This document shows positions 1 through 7,104 of a DNA stretch of 7,225 nt, one piece after another; the first letter of the stretch is position 1; each line of letters starts with the position of its first letter. Origin of the DNA: an uncultured bacterium (GTDB lineage Bacteria; Edwardsbacteria; AC1; EtOH8); NCBI GenBank assembly GCA_937958665.1, contig CALGNM010000197.1, forward strand, positions 1-7,225. Direction: 5' to 3'. Under the pieces are notes generated by a model. That model was given only the letters and a program-made list of their open reading frames with translations. It was not told where the DNA came from and did no database searches. Position numbers and translations under genes: made by a program.

Positions 1-45
1 CCACCGAGATCTACACTCTTTCCCTACACGACGCTCTTCCGATCT
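1..45 (+). other. Illumina TruSeq universal (P5-side) adapter, synthetic
   Basis: These 45 bases match the 3' part of the Illumina TruSeq universal adapter and end in the diagnostic GACGCTCTTCCGATCT. They are not genomic. Read in the frame of the first gene they give PPRSTLFPYTTLFRS, and the opposite strand gives a peptide ending GRASCRERV. Both are familiar translations of adapter contamination and must not be annotated as protein. Genomic sequence starts at about base 46. Confidence 0.97.
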
Positions 46-381
46 GAGCCGGCCCCGGTCCAGGAGGAGATCCCCGGGGATATGGCTGGCGAAGGTTTGG
101 CTGAAGTAATGGCAGAAGCACCGGAGGAGGGGCTGGCGGCGGAGGCGGAATATCAACCGGATATTCCGGAGGCGCTGCAGGAAGAAGCGGTTCCTTCCCA
201 GCCTGCTGCGAATCCAATGTTTTCCGATGCTGAAGATCGTTATGCTGCCTGGGACGAGCCATCAGACGAGCCATCAGAGGAAGGCCAAAAGGACGATCAA
301 GCCCAGGAGCCGGCGGCGCCTGAACCTGATATTGAGACCATAGTACTGGGCAGGAAAGACAAGGGGCTTTCCTTTCTATAA
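46..381 (+). CDS. C-terminal fragment of an acidic, disordered protein of unknown function (5' truncated)
   Basis: I do not recognise this protein. The frame is open from the first genomic base to the TAA at 379-381 and gives 111 residues. The ATG at 82 is internal to the open frame and is probably not the start; the true start lies beyond the fragment end. The fragment is rich in Glu, Asp, Ala and Pro: 31 acidic residues against 5 Lys/Arg, three of which lie in the last ten residues. It has no membrane segment or recognisable fold, so it is probably a disordered tail or linker. It carries a perfect 12-base tandem duplication (DEPS twice). The last residues, KDKGLSFL, form a small basic patch followed by a hydrophobic tetrapeptide, resembling the end of the TPR protein at 1308-3737. 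The ATPase gene starts 21 bases downstream, so the two are probably co-transcribed. Codon use looks less GC-biased at third positions than in the ATPase gene, which may reflect weak constraint. Confidence 0.75.
   Translation, partial: EPAPVQEEIPGDMAGEGLAEVMAEAPEEGLAAEAEYQPDIPEALQEEAVPSQPAANPMFSDAEDRYAAWDEPSDEPSEEGQKDDQAQEPAAPEPDIETIVLGRKDKGLSFL
253..276 (+). repeat. Perfect 12-bp tandem duplication, in frame
   Basis: The unit gacgagccatca occurs twice with no spacer. It encodes DEPS-DEPS in the acidic tail of the truncated first gene. Because it is in frame and lies in low-complexity sequence, it looks like recent slippage that changed tether length by four residues. An assembly error in a short tandem repeat is a less likely alternative. 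Confidence 0.9.
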
Positions 382-402
382 AGCTATCAGCAGGAGGACC
401 CG

Positions 403-1272
403 ATGGATTACGAGCGGTTTTTCAAGCTTAATGACGATCCGTTCTCCAACATCCCCGACAGCCGCTTTTATTACGACAGCCCCCAGCATAGCCGGGCGGT
501 GATGCAGCTGGCCCATGTGGCCGAGCGGATGAGGGGGCTGGGGGTTCTGACCGGGGAGGTGGGCACCGGGAAGACCATGCTGGCCCGCCGCCTGCTGGAG
601 ATCCTGCGCGAGGACGGGCGCTTCGAGACCGCCCTGCTGGTTCTGACCCACGGCGATTTCAGCCCCCTGTGGTTCCTGCGCCGCATCAGCGCCCTGCTGG
701 ACGTCAAGGAAACCTCCGATGACAAGACCCAGGTATCATCGGCCCTGGCCCGTCGCCTGATGGAGATCCACGCCGAGGGGCGCAAGGCGGTCATCCTGAT
801 AGACGAAGCCAACCTGCTGAGGGGCCAGGCTATGCTGGAGGAAATCAGAGGTCTTTTAAATCTGGAACTGTCCGATGCCCGGCTGATCACCTTCATTCTG
901 TTCGGGATGACCGAGGTCAACCAGAATCTGCTGCTGGACGTTTCGCTAAACCAAAGGGTCTCGGTAAAATACCACCTGGGGCCGCTGGATGAAGAGGCGG
1001 TCCGGGAGTATGTCCAACACCGGCTGGTGGTAGCCGGGCGGGAGGAGGAGATGTTCACCGACACCGCCTACCAGCTGATTGCCGCCTATTCCCAGGGCCG
1101 GCCCCGCCTGATCAACGCCATCTGCGACAACGCGCTGATGGAGGGCTGCCTGCAGGAGAAAGAACTGCTGGACGCTTCGGTGATCCAGACGGTGGCCAAC
1201 AACCTGGGGCTGGACGACGGCTCAGACCAGTCGGTGCCGGCCGTTTCCGGATCCAGCGATTACGGATTTTGA
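403..1272 (+). CDS. AAA+ ATPase, ExeA/GspA (MshM-like) family
   Basis: This 289-residue protein is a cytoplasmic or membrane-associated P-loop ATPase. The N-terminus (YERFFKLNDDPFSNIPDSRF) has the family's typical opening, an aromatic residue and Phe before a DPF motif. Walker A is GEVGTGKT (51-58) and Walker B is ILIDEA (131-136). The sensor-1 region is FILFGMTE (164-171), a candidate arginine finger is Arg185 in NQR, and sensor 2 is GRPRLIN (232-238). The length fits the minimal ATPase form without the C-terminal peptidoglycan-binding domain of Aeromonas ExeA. Instead there is a short Ser/Asp-rich tail (271-289). The start is supported by AGGAGG at 392-397, five bases before the ATG. In known systems, relatives help assemble type II secretin or MSHA pilus machinery, or lie in exopolysaccharide loci. 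No secretin, pilin or exosortase gene is in the window, so the partner is unknown. The adjacent TPR gene is the best candidate partner. The family assignment is firm; the exact role is inferred. Confidence 0.93.
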   Translation: MDYERFFKLNDDPFSNIPDSRFYYDSPQHSRAVMQLAHVAERMRGLGVLTGEVGTGKTMLARRLLEILREDGRFETALLVLTHGDFSPLWFLRRISALLDVKETSDDKTQVSSALARRLMEIHAEGRKAVILIDEANLLRGQAMLEEIRGLLNLELSDARLITFILFGMTEVNQNLLLDVSLNQRVSVKYHLGPLDEEAVREYVQHRLVVAGREEEMFTDTAYQLIAAYSQGRPRLINAICDNALMEGCLQEKELLDASVIQTVANNLGLDDGSDQSVPAVSGSSDYGF

Positions 1273-1307
1273 AGCTTTTACGAATCTATTAACCGGTTGA
1301 CGATACG

Positions 1308-3737
1308 ATGGCTAAAGTAGACCAAATAAGGGCCAAGGCCACCGAGTACTTCCAAAAAGGCGATTACGCCAAGGCTGTGGCCGAGTATAAGAAGGTGCTG
1401 GAGCTGGAACCGGGCAACGCCAGCACCTACAACTTCATCGGCGACGCCTATATCAAACTGAACAATCCCAACGAGGCCATCGCCAACTTCATGGAGGCGG
1501 TCAAGGGATACAGCAACGACGCCCTCTTCAATAACGGCATTGCGGTCTGTAAGAAGATCCTGCGGATCAACAAGGACAACCCCGAGGTATACAAGACCCT
1601 GGGCGAGATGTATATCCAACAGGGACTGATCAACGAGGCCATAACCAACCTGTTGGAATATGCCGAACGCAAAATCAAGCAGGGCAAGTCCGACGAAGCC
1701 TTTCCCATCTACCACCAGATCGTGGAGCTGAACCCCCAGAACCTGGCGGTGCGCTCCAAGCTGGCCGAGATGTACATGGCCCAGAAGAAGGTTCCCGAGG
1801 CCATCAACGAGTTCACCCAACTGGCTAACGCCTACCGGGATCAGGGCCGGCAGATCGAAGCCGAGGCCCTGGAGGCCAGGATCAGGGGTATGAGGGGCGA
1901 GCCGGCCCCCGCCCAGCCGGCCCCGGTTTCGGAGGTCAAGGCCGATGCCATCATCGAGGAGCTGACCCAGCAGCGCCCGGAGATCCAGGTTCCCCCGGAA
2001 GCCCCGGCCCTGGTGATAGAGAAGGAGGCGGCGCCGCCTCAGGAGGAGGAGCCCGCCAAGCAGGACTGGGCCACCAACATCGAGCTGGGTGACCTGCTGG
2101 TGGAGATCGGATCGACTCAGGAGGCCCTGGACCAGTATCATACCGCCGCCAATGGTTACATGGGCGACGGCAATGTGGATAAGGCGGTCGAGGTCTACAA
2201 GAAGATCGCCTCCATTCAGCCCCTGGAGCTTCGGAGCCGCCAGAAACTGGTGGAGATCGCCCTGCAGAGCAATCAGAGCGAGGCCCTGATCGAGGCCTAT
2301 CTGGGGCTGGCCGAATGCCTGCACCGCCGGGAGCTGAGGGAGCAGGCGGCGGCGGTCTATCAGAAGGTCCTGGAGATCGACCCGGTCAACGAGAGCGCCC
2401 TGGAGAGCCTGTCCCTGCTGTTGCCGGAGATGCCGGAGGGCGCCTTCGAGATGCCGGGCCTGGAGGTTCATCAGGAGGCCCCGGCCGCACCGGCCTCGGC
2501 GGAGCCGGATTTCTCCTTCAGCCAGCCGGAGCCGCCGCCGTATCAGCCTGAACCAGCGTCTCAGCCCACCCCCGAGCCGGAGATATTGCCGCCGTCATGG
2601 CAGCCAGCCCCGACCCAGGAAGCCCCCGCCTGGGAGCCCATACCGGAACCGGAGCCCCAGCCGGAACCGGCCCAGCCCGAGAGCTTCATGCATTCTCCGG
2701 AGCCGGAGGCCGCCCCTTCCCAGTTCCACGGGCAGGCGCCGGAAGCCCCCGGGGAGGGTGACGTCCACTGGGGGAGGGAGATCGTGGAGGGGGGACGCCA
2801 GTCGCGGGTCAAGTTCAGCGTGGCCGATGAGGAGCCTGCCGCCGCCCCAGGGGCCCAGGAGGAGTTTTTGTCCCTGCAGGACATCTTGGCCGAGTTCAAG
2901 GAGGGCGTCTACCAGAGCATCAAGCAGGAGGATTTCCAGGGACATTATGACCTGGGCATCGCCTACAAAGAGATGGGACTGGTTGAGGAGGCCATCGCCG
3001 AGTTCCAGATAGCCTCCAAGGGAGACAAGGAGCGGCTTAAGGCCTTTGAAATGCTGGGATTGTGCTTCCTGGAGAGGGGTGAGCCCAAGTTCGCCATCAA
3101 GCAGTTGGAGCGGGGTATTGCCACCCCGGGATACAACAACGAGGACTATATCGGCCTGAAATACAACCTGGCTTTGGCCTACGAGCAATCAGGAGATATC
3201 GCCGGCGCTATAGCCACCTTGGAGGACATCTACGGCATCGATGTCAACTTCAAGGATGTGGCCCAACGTCTGCATTCCTTAAGGGCCAGCCAGGCCGCTT
3301 CGGCTCCTGCCCCCCAGCCTGCACCCCAACCCAGGCCGGCTGTTCCGCCAGCCCAACCGCCCCAGACGATTCAGCCGGCTTACGTCCCAGCTCCCCCAGC
3401 TTCCCCGGTGGTCCAGCCGGAACCGGCTTACCAGGCTCCGGTAGAAGCTCCGCGGCCGTCCCCGGTCCCCCCGACATCCATCCCCCGGCCTCCGGCTCAG
3501 CCGGTTCCCCAGCCCCGGCCAGTAGTTGCCCCCCCGGCCCAGCCGGTTGCCCGCCCGGCTCCGGCAGTTCCGCCCCGTCCGGTGCCCCGTCCAGCCGCAG
3601 TGGCTCCAGTCGTCCCCATGGTCCAGCCGACCGCCCCGGTCCCCGAGGCTCAACCGGAGCCGGAGGCAGCCCCCAAGCCCAAGCCCATTCCCTCCAAGCT
3701 CAAGAAACCGGAAAAACAGCGGATATCTTACGTGTAA
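1308..3737 (+). CDS. Large TPR scaffold protein with acidic tether and Pro-rich basic tail
   Basis: The protein has 809 residues, with no signal peptide or membrane helix, so it is probably cytoplasmic. TPR block 1 spans about 5-195, for example YFQKGDYAKAVAEYKKVLEL (14-33). Block 2 spans about 254-365. Block 3 spans about 518-655 and contains YDLGIAYKEMGLVEEAIAEF (547-566), a highly conserved-looking TPR pair. Blocks 2 and 3 are separated by a Pro/Glu/Gln-rich tether: residues 381-489 contain 20 acidic residues and no Lys or Arg. A Pro-rich tail follows, with 51 Pro in residues 661-800, and it is net basic. The protein ends in EKQRISYV. TPR blocks bind partner proteins; nothing here suggests catalysis. 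Similar TPR proteins opening with MAK plus TPRs occur in Deltaproteobacteria, mostly uncharacterised. TPR proteins such as FimV act in pilus and secretion assembly, which would fit the ATPase upstream, but this is inference. The start is the only in-frame ATG after a TAA at 1290-1292. No clear Shine-Dalgarno precedes it, unlike its neighbours. comEC starts 12 bases after the stop. Confidence 0.93.
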   Translation: MAKVDQIRAKATEYFQKGDYAKAVAEYKKVLELEPGNASTYNFIGDAYIKLNNPNEAIANFMEAVKGYSNDALFNNGIAVCKKILRINKDNPEVYKTLGEMYIQQGLINEAITNLLEYAERKIKQGKSDEAFPIYHQIVELNPQNLAVRSKLAEMYMAQKKVPEAINEFTQLANAYRDQGRQIEAEALEARIRGMRGEPAPAQPAPVSEVKADAIIEELTQQRPEIQVPPEAPALVIEKEAAPPQEEEPAKQDWATNIELGDLLVEIGSTQEALDQYHTAANGYMGDGNVDKAVEVYKKIASIQPLELRSRQKLVEIALQSNQSEALIEAYLGLAECLHRRELREQAAAVYQKVLEIDPVNESALESLSLLLPEMPEGAFEMPGLEVHQEAPAAPASAEPDFSFSQPEPPPYQPEPASQPTPEPEILPPSWQPAPTQEAPAWEPIPEPEPQPEPAQPESFMHSPEPEAAPSQFHGQAPEAPGEGDVHWGREIVEGGRQSRVKFSVADEEPAAAPGAQEEFLSLQDILAEFKEGVYQSIKQEDFQGHYDLGIAYKEMGLVEEAIAEFQIASKGDKERLKAFEMLGLCFLERGEPKFAIKQLERGIATPGYNNEDYIGLKYNLALAYEQSGDIAGAIATLEDIYGIDVNFKDVAQRLHSLRASQAASAPAPQPAPQPRPAVPPAQPPQTIQPAYVPAPPASPVVQPEPAYQAPVEAPRPSPVPPTSIPRPPAQPVPQPRPVVAPPAQPVARPAPAVPPRPVPRPAAVAPVVPMVQPTAPVPEAQPEPEAAPKPKPIPSKLKKPEKQRISYV
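3288..3707 (+). repeat. Low-complexity Pro-rich coding segment of the TPR gene
   Basis: This stretch encodes residues 661-800 of the TPR protein, of which 51 are Pro. Short units recur, including PPAQPV at residues 728-733 and 742-747, and several PRP and PQP steps. The DNA is correspondingly C-rich with many CCGG and CAGCC words. It is probably an extended polyproline-like arm. Such sequence is prone to length change and to assembly or alignment errors, so its exact length deserves less trust than the rest of the gene. Confidence 0.8.
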
Positions 3738-3749
3738 CCCGGGGCCCAT

Positions 3750-6080
3750 ATGGAAAGATACCCGGCCCTAAAGCTGGCCCTGGTATTTCTCTCGGGGATT
3801 CTGAGCGCTTCGGCGCTCGGCATCCCCTTCGCTTTGGTTGCCACCTTGACAGGGGCCTCGGCGCTGGCGTCCCTGTTTGCCCTGCGTTATCGACTCCGGT
3901 CGGGTGACGTCCTGCTGTATCTGGCGGTACTGTCAGCCGGGGCCGCCTGCTATCAGGCCAAGCATCACCGTTCGACACCGGAATGGCCAGCCGGCAGTTC
4001 CCGGACCCTGGCTCTGGAGATCATCTCCGAGCCGCGGGAGACCGAACGGGGTTGGCGTTTTCCGGTGCGGGTGGCGGCCGAATACGATGGCAAGCGATGG
4101 CTCAAAGCGGGAGGCAAGCTGATGGCCTATGCCGGTCCGGAGGGGGCTGGCTTGGGCTACGGTAACCGACTGGTGGCCTCGGGCGAGTGGGGCAGGGCAT
4201 CGGGCCAGAGGAACCCAGGTGGTTTCGACTATCAAAGCTATTTGGAACATCAGGAGGTTTCGGGGATTATCCGGATCTCGGAGTTCAAATTATTGGACCG
4301 AAGCGGGGGCAACCCCCTGACCTCCGGGCTGGTCATCCCCTTGCGGAGATATCTGCGCAACACCATCGGACACTATCTGGACGGGGACCAGGCCTCCCTG
4401 TTGTCCGGCCTGCTGCTGGGAGAGAGGCACCGGCTGTCCCCGGCGGTGCGGGAGGCCTTCTCCGATACCGGCACCACCCATGTGCTGGCGGTCTCCGGGC
4501 TGCACGCCGGGCTGATGGCCCTGATCATCTTCGTAATTTTAAGGATTCTGCGCCTGCCCAAGCGGGCGGCCAGCCTGGGGACTGTGGCCGGGCTGGCGGT
4601 CTATACCCTGGCCGCCGGGGCCGGACCGTCCATAGTTCGCTCCTCCATTATGGCCGGGATGATCCTGTTGGGCGGACTTTGGGAGAGGCAGGGCAACGGT
4701 CTGAACATGCTGGGTCTGGCCGGTTTGCTGATTCTGTCGTTTTGGCCGGATGCAGCCTTCGATCTGGGCTTTCAGCTTTCATTCTCGGCCACCGCCGGGA
4801 TCTTGATATTGACCAAGCCTCTGGAGTCTTTTCTCTTCCGTCTGCCATCTCCAGGCTGGGCTAAAAAGTGGCTATTTACCCCGCTGGCGGTCTCCATGGC
4901 CGCCCAGATATTCACCGCACCTTTTCTGGCCTGGCATTTTCACCGGGTGCCGCTGATCTCTTTGGTGGCCAACCTGCTGGTGGTCCCTCTTACCGGGCTG
5001 GTGCTGGCTTTGGGCCTGGCCCTGGCCATACTCCACCCCTTGGGCGGATGGCTGGCCTGGCCCCTGGCGGCCAGCGCCTGGCTGGCCTCCAGTGCCATGC
5101 TTGGTTTGGTATCGTTCTTCGGCTCGTTGAAGGTGGGAACCGTCGCCTGGCCAACAGTCACCGCACCCCAGATGATGATCTATCTGGGGCTGCTGACATT
5201 ACCCTTCCTGTGGGGACGGGCCGGCAAGCCCCGTCTGGCAATAATCGCGCTGGTGATGCTGGGGGCCAATCTGCTGGTGTGGCAGAAGGCTCTGGCCGGG
5301 CCGCCTGGCCTCAAAGTGATCTTTATGGACGTGGGGCAGGGCGACTGCTCGCTGGTGGAGCTACCCAATGGAAGTCGACTATTAATCGATGCCGGCATGA
5401 AAAGTCCCGGCCGGGACAGCGGCCGGCAGGTAATAATTCCCTTCCTACGCTCACGGGGTATTTCCAGGCTGGATGGGGTTATAATAAGCCATGGCGATGC
5501 CGACCATTGCGGTGGCCTGGAATACCTGGCGAGCAGGATCAAGATAGATAGGTTATGGGTCGGAGGCCATCCCGCAAGACAGGATGTTTTCCGGAGGGCT
5601 ATGGCGGCCGTGGCGTCCAGCGGCATCAGGGTTGATACTATCAAGGGCTACGACACCCTGGAAGGGATCTGGCCGGCCCGGGGGTTCGTCTATTCCCGGG
5701 AGGACAGCGTGGAGGACGGCAACGAATCATCGCTGATCCTGTACCTGCAGTATGGCCACACCAGCCTCCTGTTCCCGGGCGACATGGGTCCGGAGTTGGA
5801 GGAAATTCTGCTTCACCAGGGCCTGATGAAAGATTGCCGGGTGCTCAAGGTGCCCCATCACGGGGCCCGCTCGAACAATCCGGCCTGGCTGGCGGAAAGG
5901 CTCCGTCCCCAGCTGGCGGTGATTTCGGTGGGAGGGAACAACCGCTTTGGGCATCCCGCCCCGGAGGCCCTGGAGAACTATGCCGCCTGCGGGGCCAAGA
6001 TATTCAGGACCGACCGGAACGGCGCGGTAATGATGGAGAGCGACGGAGAGGATATTCATTATTCATGCATGATAGAATAG
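3750..6080 (+). CDS. comEC: ComEC/Rec2 DNA-uptake channel protein
   Basis: This 776-residue inner-membrane protein fits ComEC, the channel that carries single-stranded DNA into the cytoplasm during natural transformation. Hydrophobic segments occupy about residues 8-70. A soluble DUF4131-type region covers about 85-180 and contains the typical [11 protein letters not shown] (155-165). The competence domain covers about 195-510, with LLLGER (221-226), the hallmark [12 protein letters not shown] (244-255) and many membrane segments. The C-terminal metallo-beta-lactamase domain covers about 522-770. It contains [12 protein letters not shown] (526-537), [10 protein letters not shown] (580-589), GNESSL (657-662), PGD (676-678), LKVPHHG (699-705) and NRFGHP (731-736). 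All metal-site motifs appear intact, so a working nuclease is plausible. The length is usual for full ComEC. GGGG at 3741-3744 lies five bases before the ATG and may act as a weak ribosome binding site. The gene ends inside the deoC ribosome binding site. No ComEA, ComF or pilus gene is in the window, so competence itself is not shown. Confidence 0.97.
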   Translation: MERYPALKLALVFLSGILSASALGIPFALVATLTGASALASLFALRYRLRSGDVLLYLAVLSAGAACYQAKHHRSTPEWPAGSSRTLALEIISEPRETERGWRFPVRVAAEYDGKRWLKAGGKLMAYAGPEGAGLGYGNRLVASGEWGRASGQRNPGGFDYQSYLEHQEVSGIIRISEFKLLDRSGGNPLTSGLVIPLRRYLRNTIGHYLDGDQASLLSGLLLGERHRLSPAVREAFSDTGTTHVLAVSGLHAGLMALIIFVILRILRLPKRAASLGTVAGLAVYTLAAGAGPSIVRSSIMAGMILLGGLWERQGNGLNMLGLAGLLILSFWPDAAFDLGFQLSFSATAGILILTKPLESFLFRLPSPGWAKKWLFTPLAVSMAAQIFTAPFLAWHFHRVPLISLVANLLVVPLTGLVLALGLALAILHPLGGWLAWPLAASAWLASSAMLGLVSFFGSLKVGTVAWPTVTAPQMMIYLGLLTLPFLWGRAGKPRLAIIALVMLGANLLVWQKALAGPPGLKVIFMDVGQGDCSLVELPNGSRLLIDAGMKSPGRDSGRQVIIPFLRSRGISRLDGVIISHGDADHCGGLEYLASRIKIDRLWVGGHPARQDVFRRAMAAVASSGIRVDTIKGYDTLEGIWPARGFVYSREDSVEDGNESSLILYLQYGHTSLLFPGDMGPELEEILLHQGLMKDCRVLKVPHHGARSNNPAWLAERLRPQLAVISVGGNNRFGHPAPEALENYAACGAKIFRTDRNGAVMMESDGEDIHYSCMIE

Positions 6081-6083
6081 GGG
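6079..6083 (+). promoter_or_regulatory. deoC ribosome binding site overlapping the comEC stop codon
   Basis: AGGGG begins in the last two bases of the comEC TAG stop and lies five bases before the deoC ATG at 6089. This decides the deoC start and suggests translational coupling, since ribosomes finishing comEC would be placed on the deoC site. The same ATAGGGGT octamer precedes the lipoprotein start at 6883 with identical spacing. The upstream ATG at 6065, inside comEC, is in the same frame, but its purine-rich stretch (6045-6052) is 12 bases away and fits less well. Confidence 0.75.
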
Positions 6084-6088
6084 TCAAG

Positions 6089-6865
6089 ATGAAAGAAAGA
6101 ATCGCGGGGATTGCGGTCAAGTTGGAACAGTCGAGTATCAACCTGGAATATGCCAGGCCGGCGACTGATGCCTGGCGATCGCTTAAAGAAGAACTGGCCC
6201 GGGCCAAAAAGATAAGAGGGGCCAAGGAACTGGCCCCGCATATCGACCACACATTGCTCAAGCCGGAGGCCGACCGGGACGCCATCAAAGAGCTATGCCG
6301 GCAGGCGGTGGAATACGGATTCTGCTCGGTGTGTGTCAATCCATACTGGATCCCGCTGGCCAAGGAGCACCTGAAGGGCAGTCCGGTTAAACTGTGCACG
6401 GTGTGCGGCTTTCCGCTGGGGGCGGACGACCCGGAGGCCAAGGCCCACGAGGCGGCCCAGGCGGTAAAAAGCGGGGCCGACGAGGTGGACATGGTGATCA
6501 ATATCGGAGCCTTGCGCTCCGGACTTCATCACGAAGCCTTTGCCGACATCGCCGGGGTGGTCCAGGCGGCCGAAGGAAGATTGGTGAAGGTGATTATCGA
6601 GGCCTGTCTGTTGACCGACCAGCAGAAGATCGAGGCCTGCCTGATAGCCAAAGCTGCCGGGGCCCATTTCGTGAAGACCTCTACCGGGGTCTCCAGCGGC
6701 GGGGCCGTTGCGGCCGATATCGCCCTGATGCGGGAAACGGTGGGTCTGGAGCTTGGGGTGAAGGCCTCCGGCGGGGTGAAGTCCGGGGAGGAGGCTATGG
6801 CCATGATCCGGGCCGGGGCCAACCGGATCGGGACGTCGTCCGGGGTGAAGATAATAGGGAAGTGA
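6089..6865 (+). CDS. deoC: Deoxyribose-phosphate aldolase (EC 4.1.2.4)
   Basis: DeoC cleaves 2-deoxyribose 5-phosphate to glyceraldehyde 3-phosphate and acetaldehyde, the last step of deoxynucleoside breakdown in the cytoplasm. The protein has 258 residues in a TIM-barrel family. Visible motifs are [11 protein letters not shown] (51-61), VCGFPLGA (105-112), [12 protein letters not shown] (129-140), [10 protein letters not shown] (167-176), HFVKTSTG (193-200), [10 protein letters not shown] (224-233) and [10 protein letters not shown] (246-255). By comparison with E. coli DeoC, Lys196 is the Schiff-base lysine, Lys225 the second active-site lysine and Asp134 the catalytic aspartate. All are present, so the enzyme should be active. 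About 48 residues precede the barrel start, longer than in the short Bacillus-type enzymes. The extended N-terminus and the ending resemble Thermotoga-type DeoC of about 248 residues. The start at 6089 is chosen for its ribosome binding site. An in-frame ATG at 6065 would add eight residues, and a longer frame back to 5834 only overlaps comEC. Confidence 0.97.
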   Translation: MKERIAGIAVKLEQSSINLEYARPATDAWRSLKEELARAKKIRGAKELAPHIDHTLLKPEADRDAIKELCRQAVEYGFCSVCVNPYWIPLAKEHLKGSPVKLCTVCGFPLGADDPEAKAHEAAQAVKSGADEVDMVINIGALRSGLHHEAFADIAGVVQAAEGRLVKVIIEACLLTDQQKIEACLIAKAAGAHFVKTSTGVSSGGAVAADIALMRETVGLELGVKASGGVKSGEEAMAMIRAGANRIGTSSGVKIIGK

Positions 6866-6882
6866 ATATTATAGGGGTTGTA

Positions 6883-7055
6883 ATGAAATCAATATTGAAA
6901 ATATCAGCCTTGGCCCTACTGGCAACCAGTATGGGCTGCAGCAAATAAGAACCAGTTGAACCAAAGCCGGCCCCATTGCCTGTAAATCCGCCGCATCGAT
7001 TATACCTTGGATAATGAACGCTGACGGTTCCGGCAAATATCAATTAACGTTTTAA
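6883..7055 (+). pseudogene. Broken lipoprotein gene: signal peptide, Pro-rich linker and TolB-like blade remnant
   Basis: An ATG at 6883 follows AGGGG (6873-6877) by five bases and opens a 21-codon frame ending in TAA at 6946-6948. The peptide has a Lys-containing N-terminus, a hydrophobic core (ISALALLATSM) and a lipobox-like end, SMGCSK. It therefore looks like a lipoprotein signal peptide that stops just after the lipidated Cys. Past the stop, the same frame reads EPVEPKPAPLPVNPP, a typical Pro-rich lipoprotein linker, and then ends at 7014. From about 6999 a different frame reads IIPWIMNADGSGKYQLTF and stops at 7053-7055. MNADGSGxxxLT is the signature of a TolB/PD40 (WD40-like) beta-propeller blade. 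I infer a lipoprotein with a propeller domain that lost most of its body and gained a stop and a frame change. Alternatives are a genuine 21-residue lipopeptide, or sequencing errors. The gene lies 17 bases after deoC and directly before the terminator. Confidence 0.6.
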
Positions 7056-7070
7056 AGGATAGAAACGCCT

Positions 7071-7104
7071 AAAAATCGGGCGGCGAAAGCCGCCATTTTT
7101 ATTT
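7071..7104 (+). terminator. Rho-independent terminator
   Basis: A perfect GC stem (GGCGGC at 7079-7084, GCCGCC at 7089-7094) closes a GAAA tetraloop of the stable GNRA type. It is followed by ATTTTTATTT. An A-rich arm at 7071-7076 (aaaaat) is complementary to 7095-7100 (attttt), apart from two unpaired bases (7077-7078), so the hairpin could also work for transcription from the opposite side. It lies 16 bases after the last remnant stop codon and probably ends the transcript carrying comEC and deoC. Confidence 0.9.

Noticed and set aside
11-274. Minus-strand open frame over the 5' end
   Set aside because: Its C-terminus (GRASCRERV) is the translated adapter. The rest is a Pro-rich antisense of the acidic tail gene.
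1273-1307. Possible promoter or regulatory site between the ATPase and TPR genes
   Set aside because: The 35-base gap shows no recognisable promoter pair, hairpin or operator-like repeat.
1278-2471. Long minus-strand open frame of 397 codons opposite the TPR gene
   Set aside because: It is antisense to clear TPR repeats. Its Leu/Gly/Gln-rich composition is what reverse reading of GC-biased codons produces. No domain is visible.
4187-5551. Two plus-strand open frames of about 225 codons inside comEC
   Set aside because: They are Gly/Arg/Pro-rich out-of-frame readings of comEC. The comEC frame carries all the conserved motifs, so these are shadows.
5834-6865. 343-codon reading of deoC starting inside comEC
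   Set aside because: The first 85 residues are an out-of-frame reading of the comEC metallo-beta-lactamase domain. DeoC homology begins after 6089, and a good ribosome binding site precedes that ATG.
6394-6948. 184-codon open frame overlapping deoC and ending at the lipoprotein stop
   Set aside because: Its first 163 codons are an Arg/Gly-rich shadow of deoC. Only the last 21 codons, from the ATG at 6883, look like a real signal peptide.
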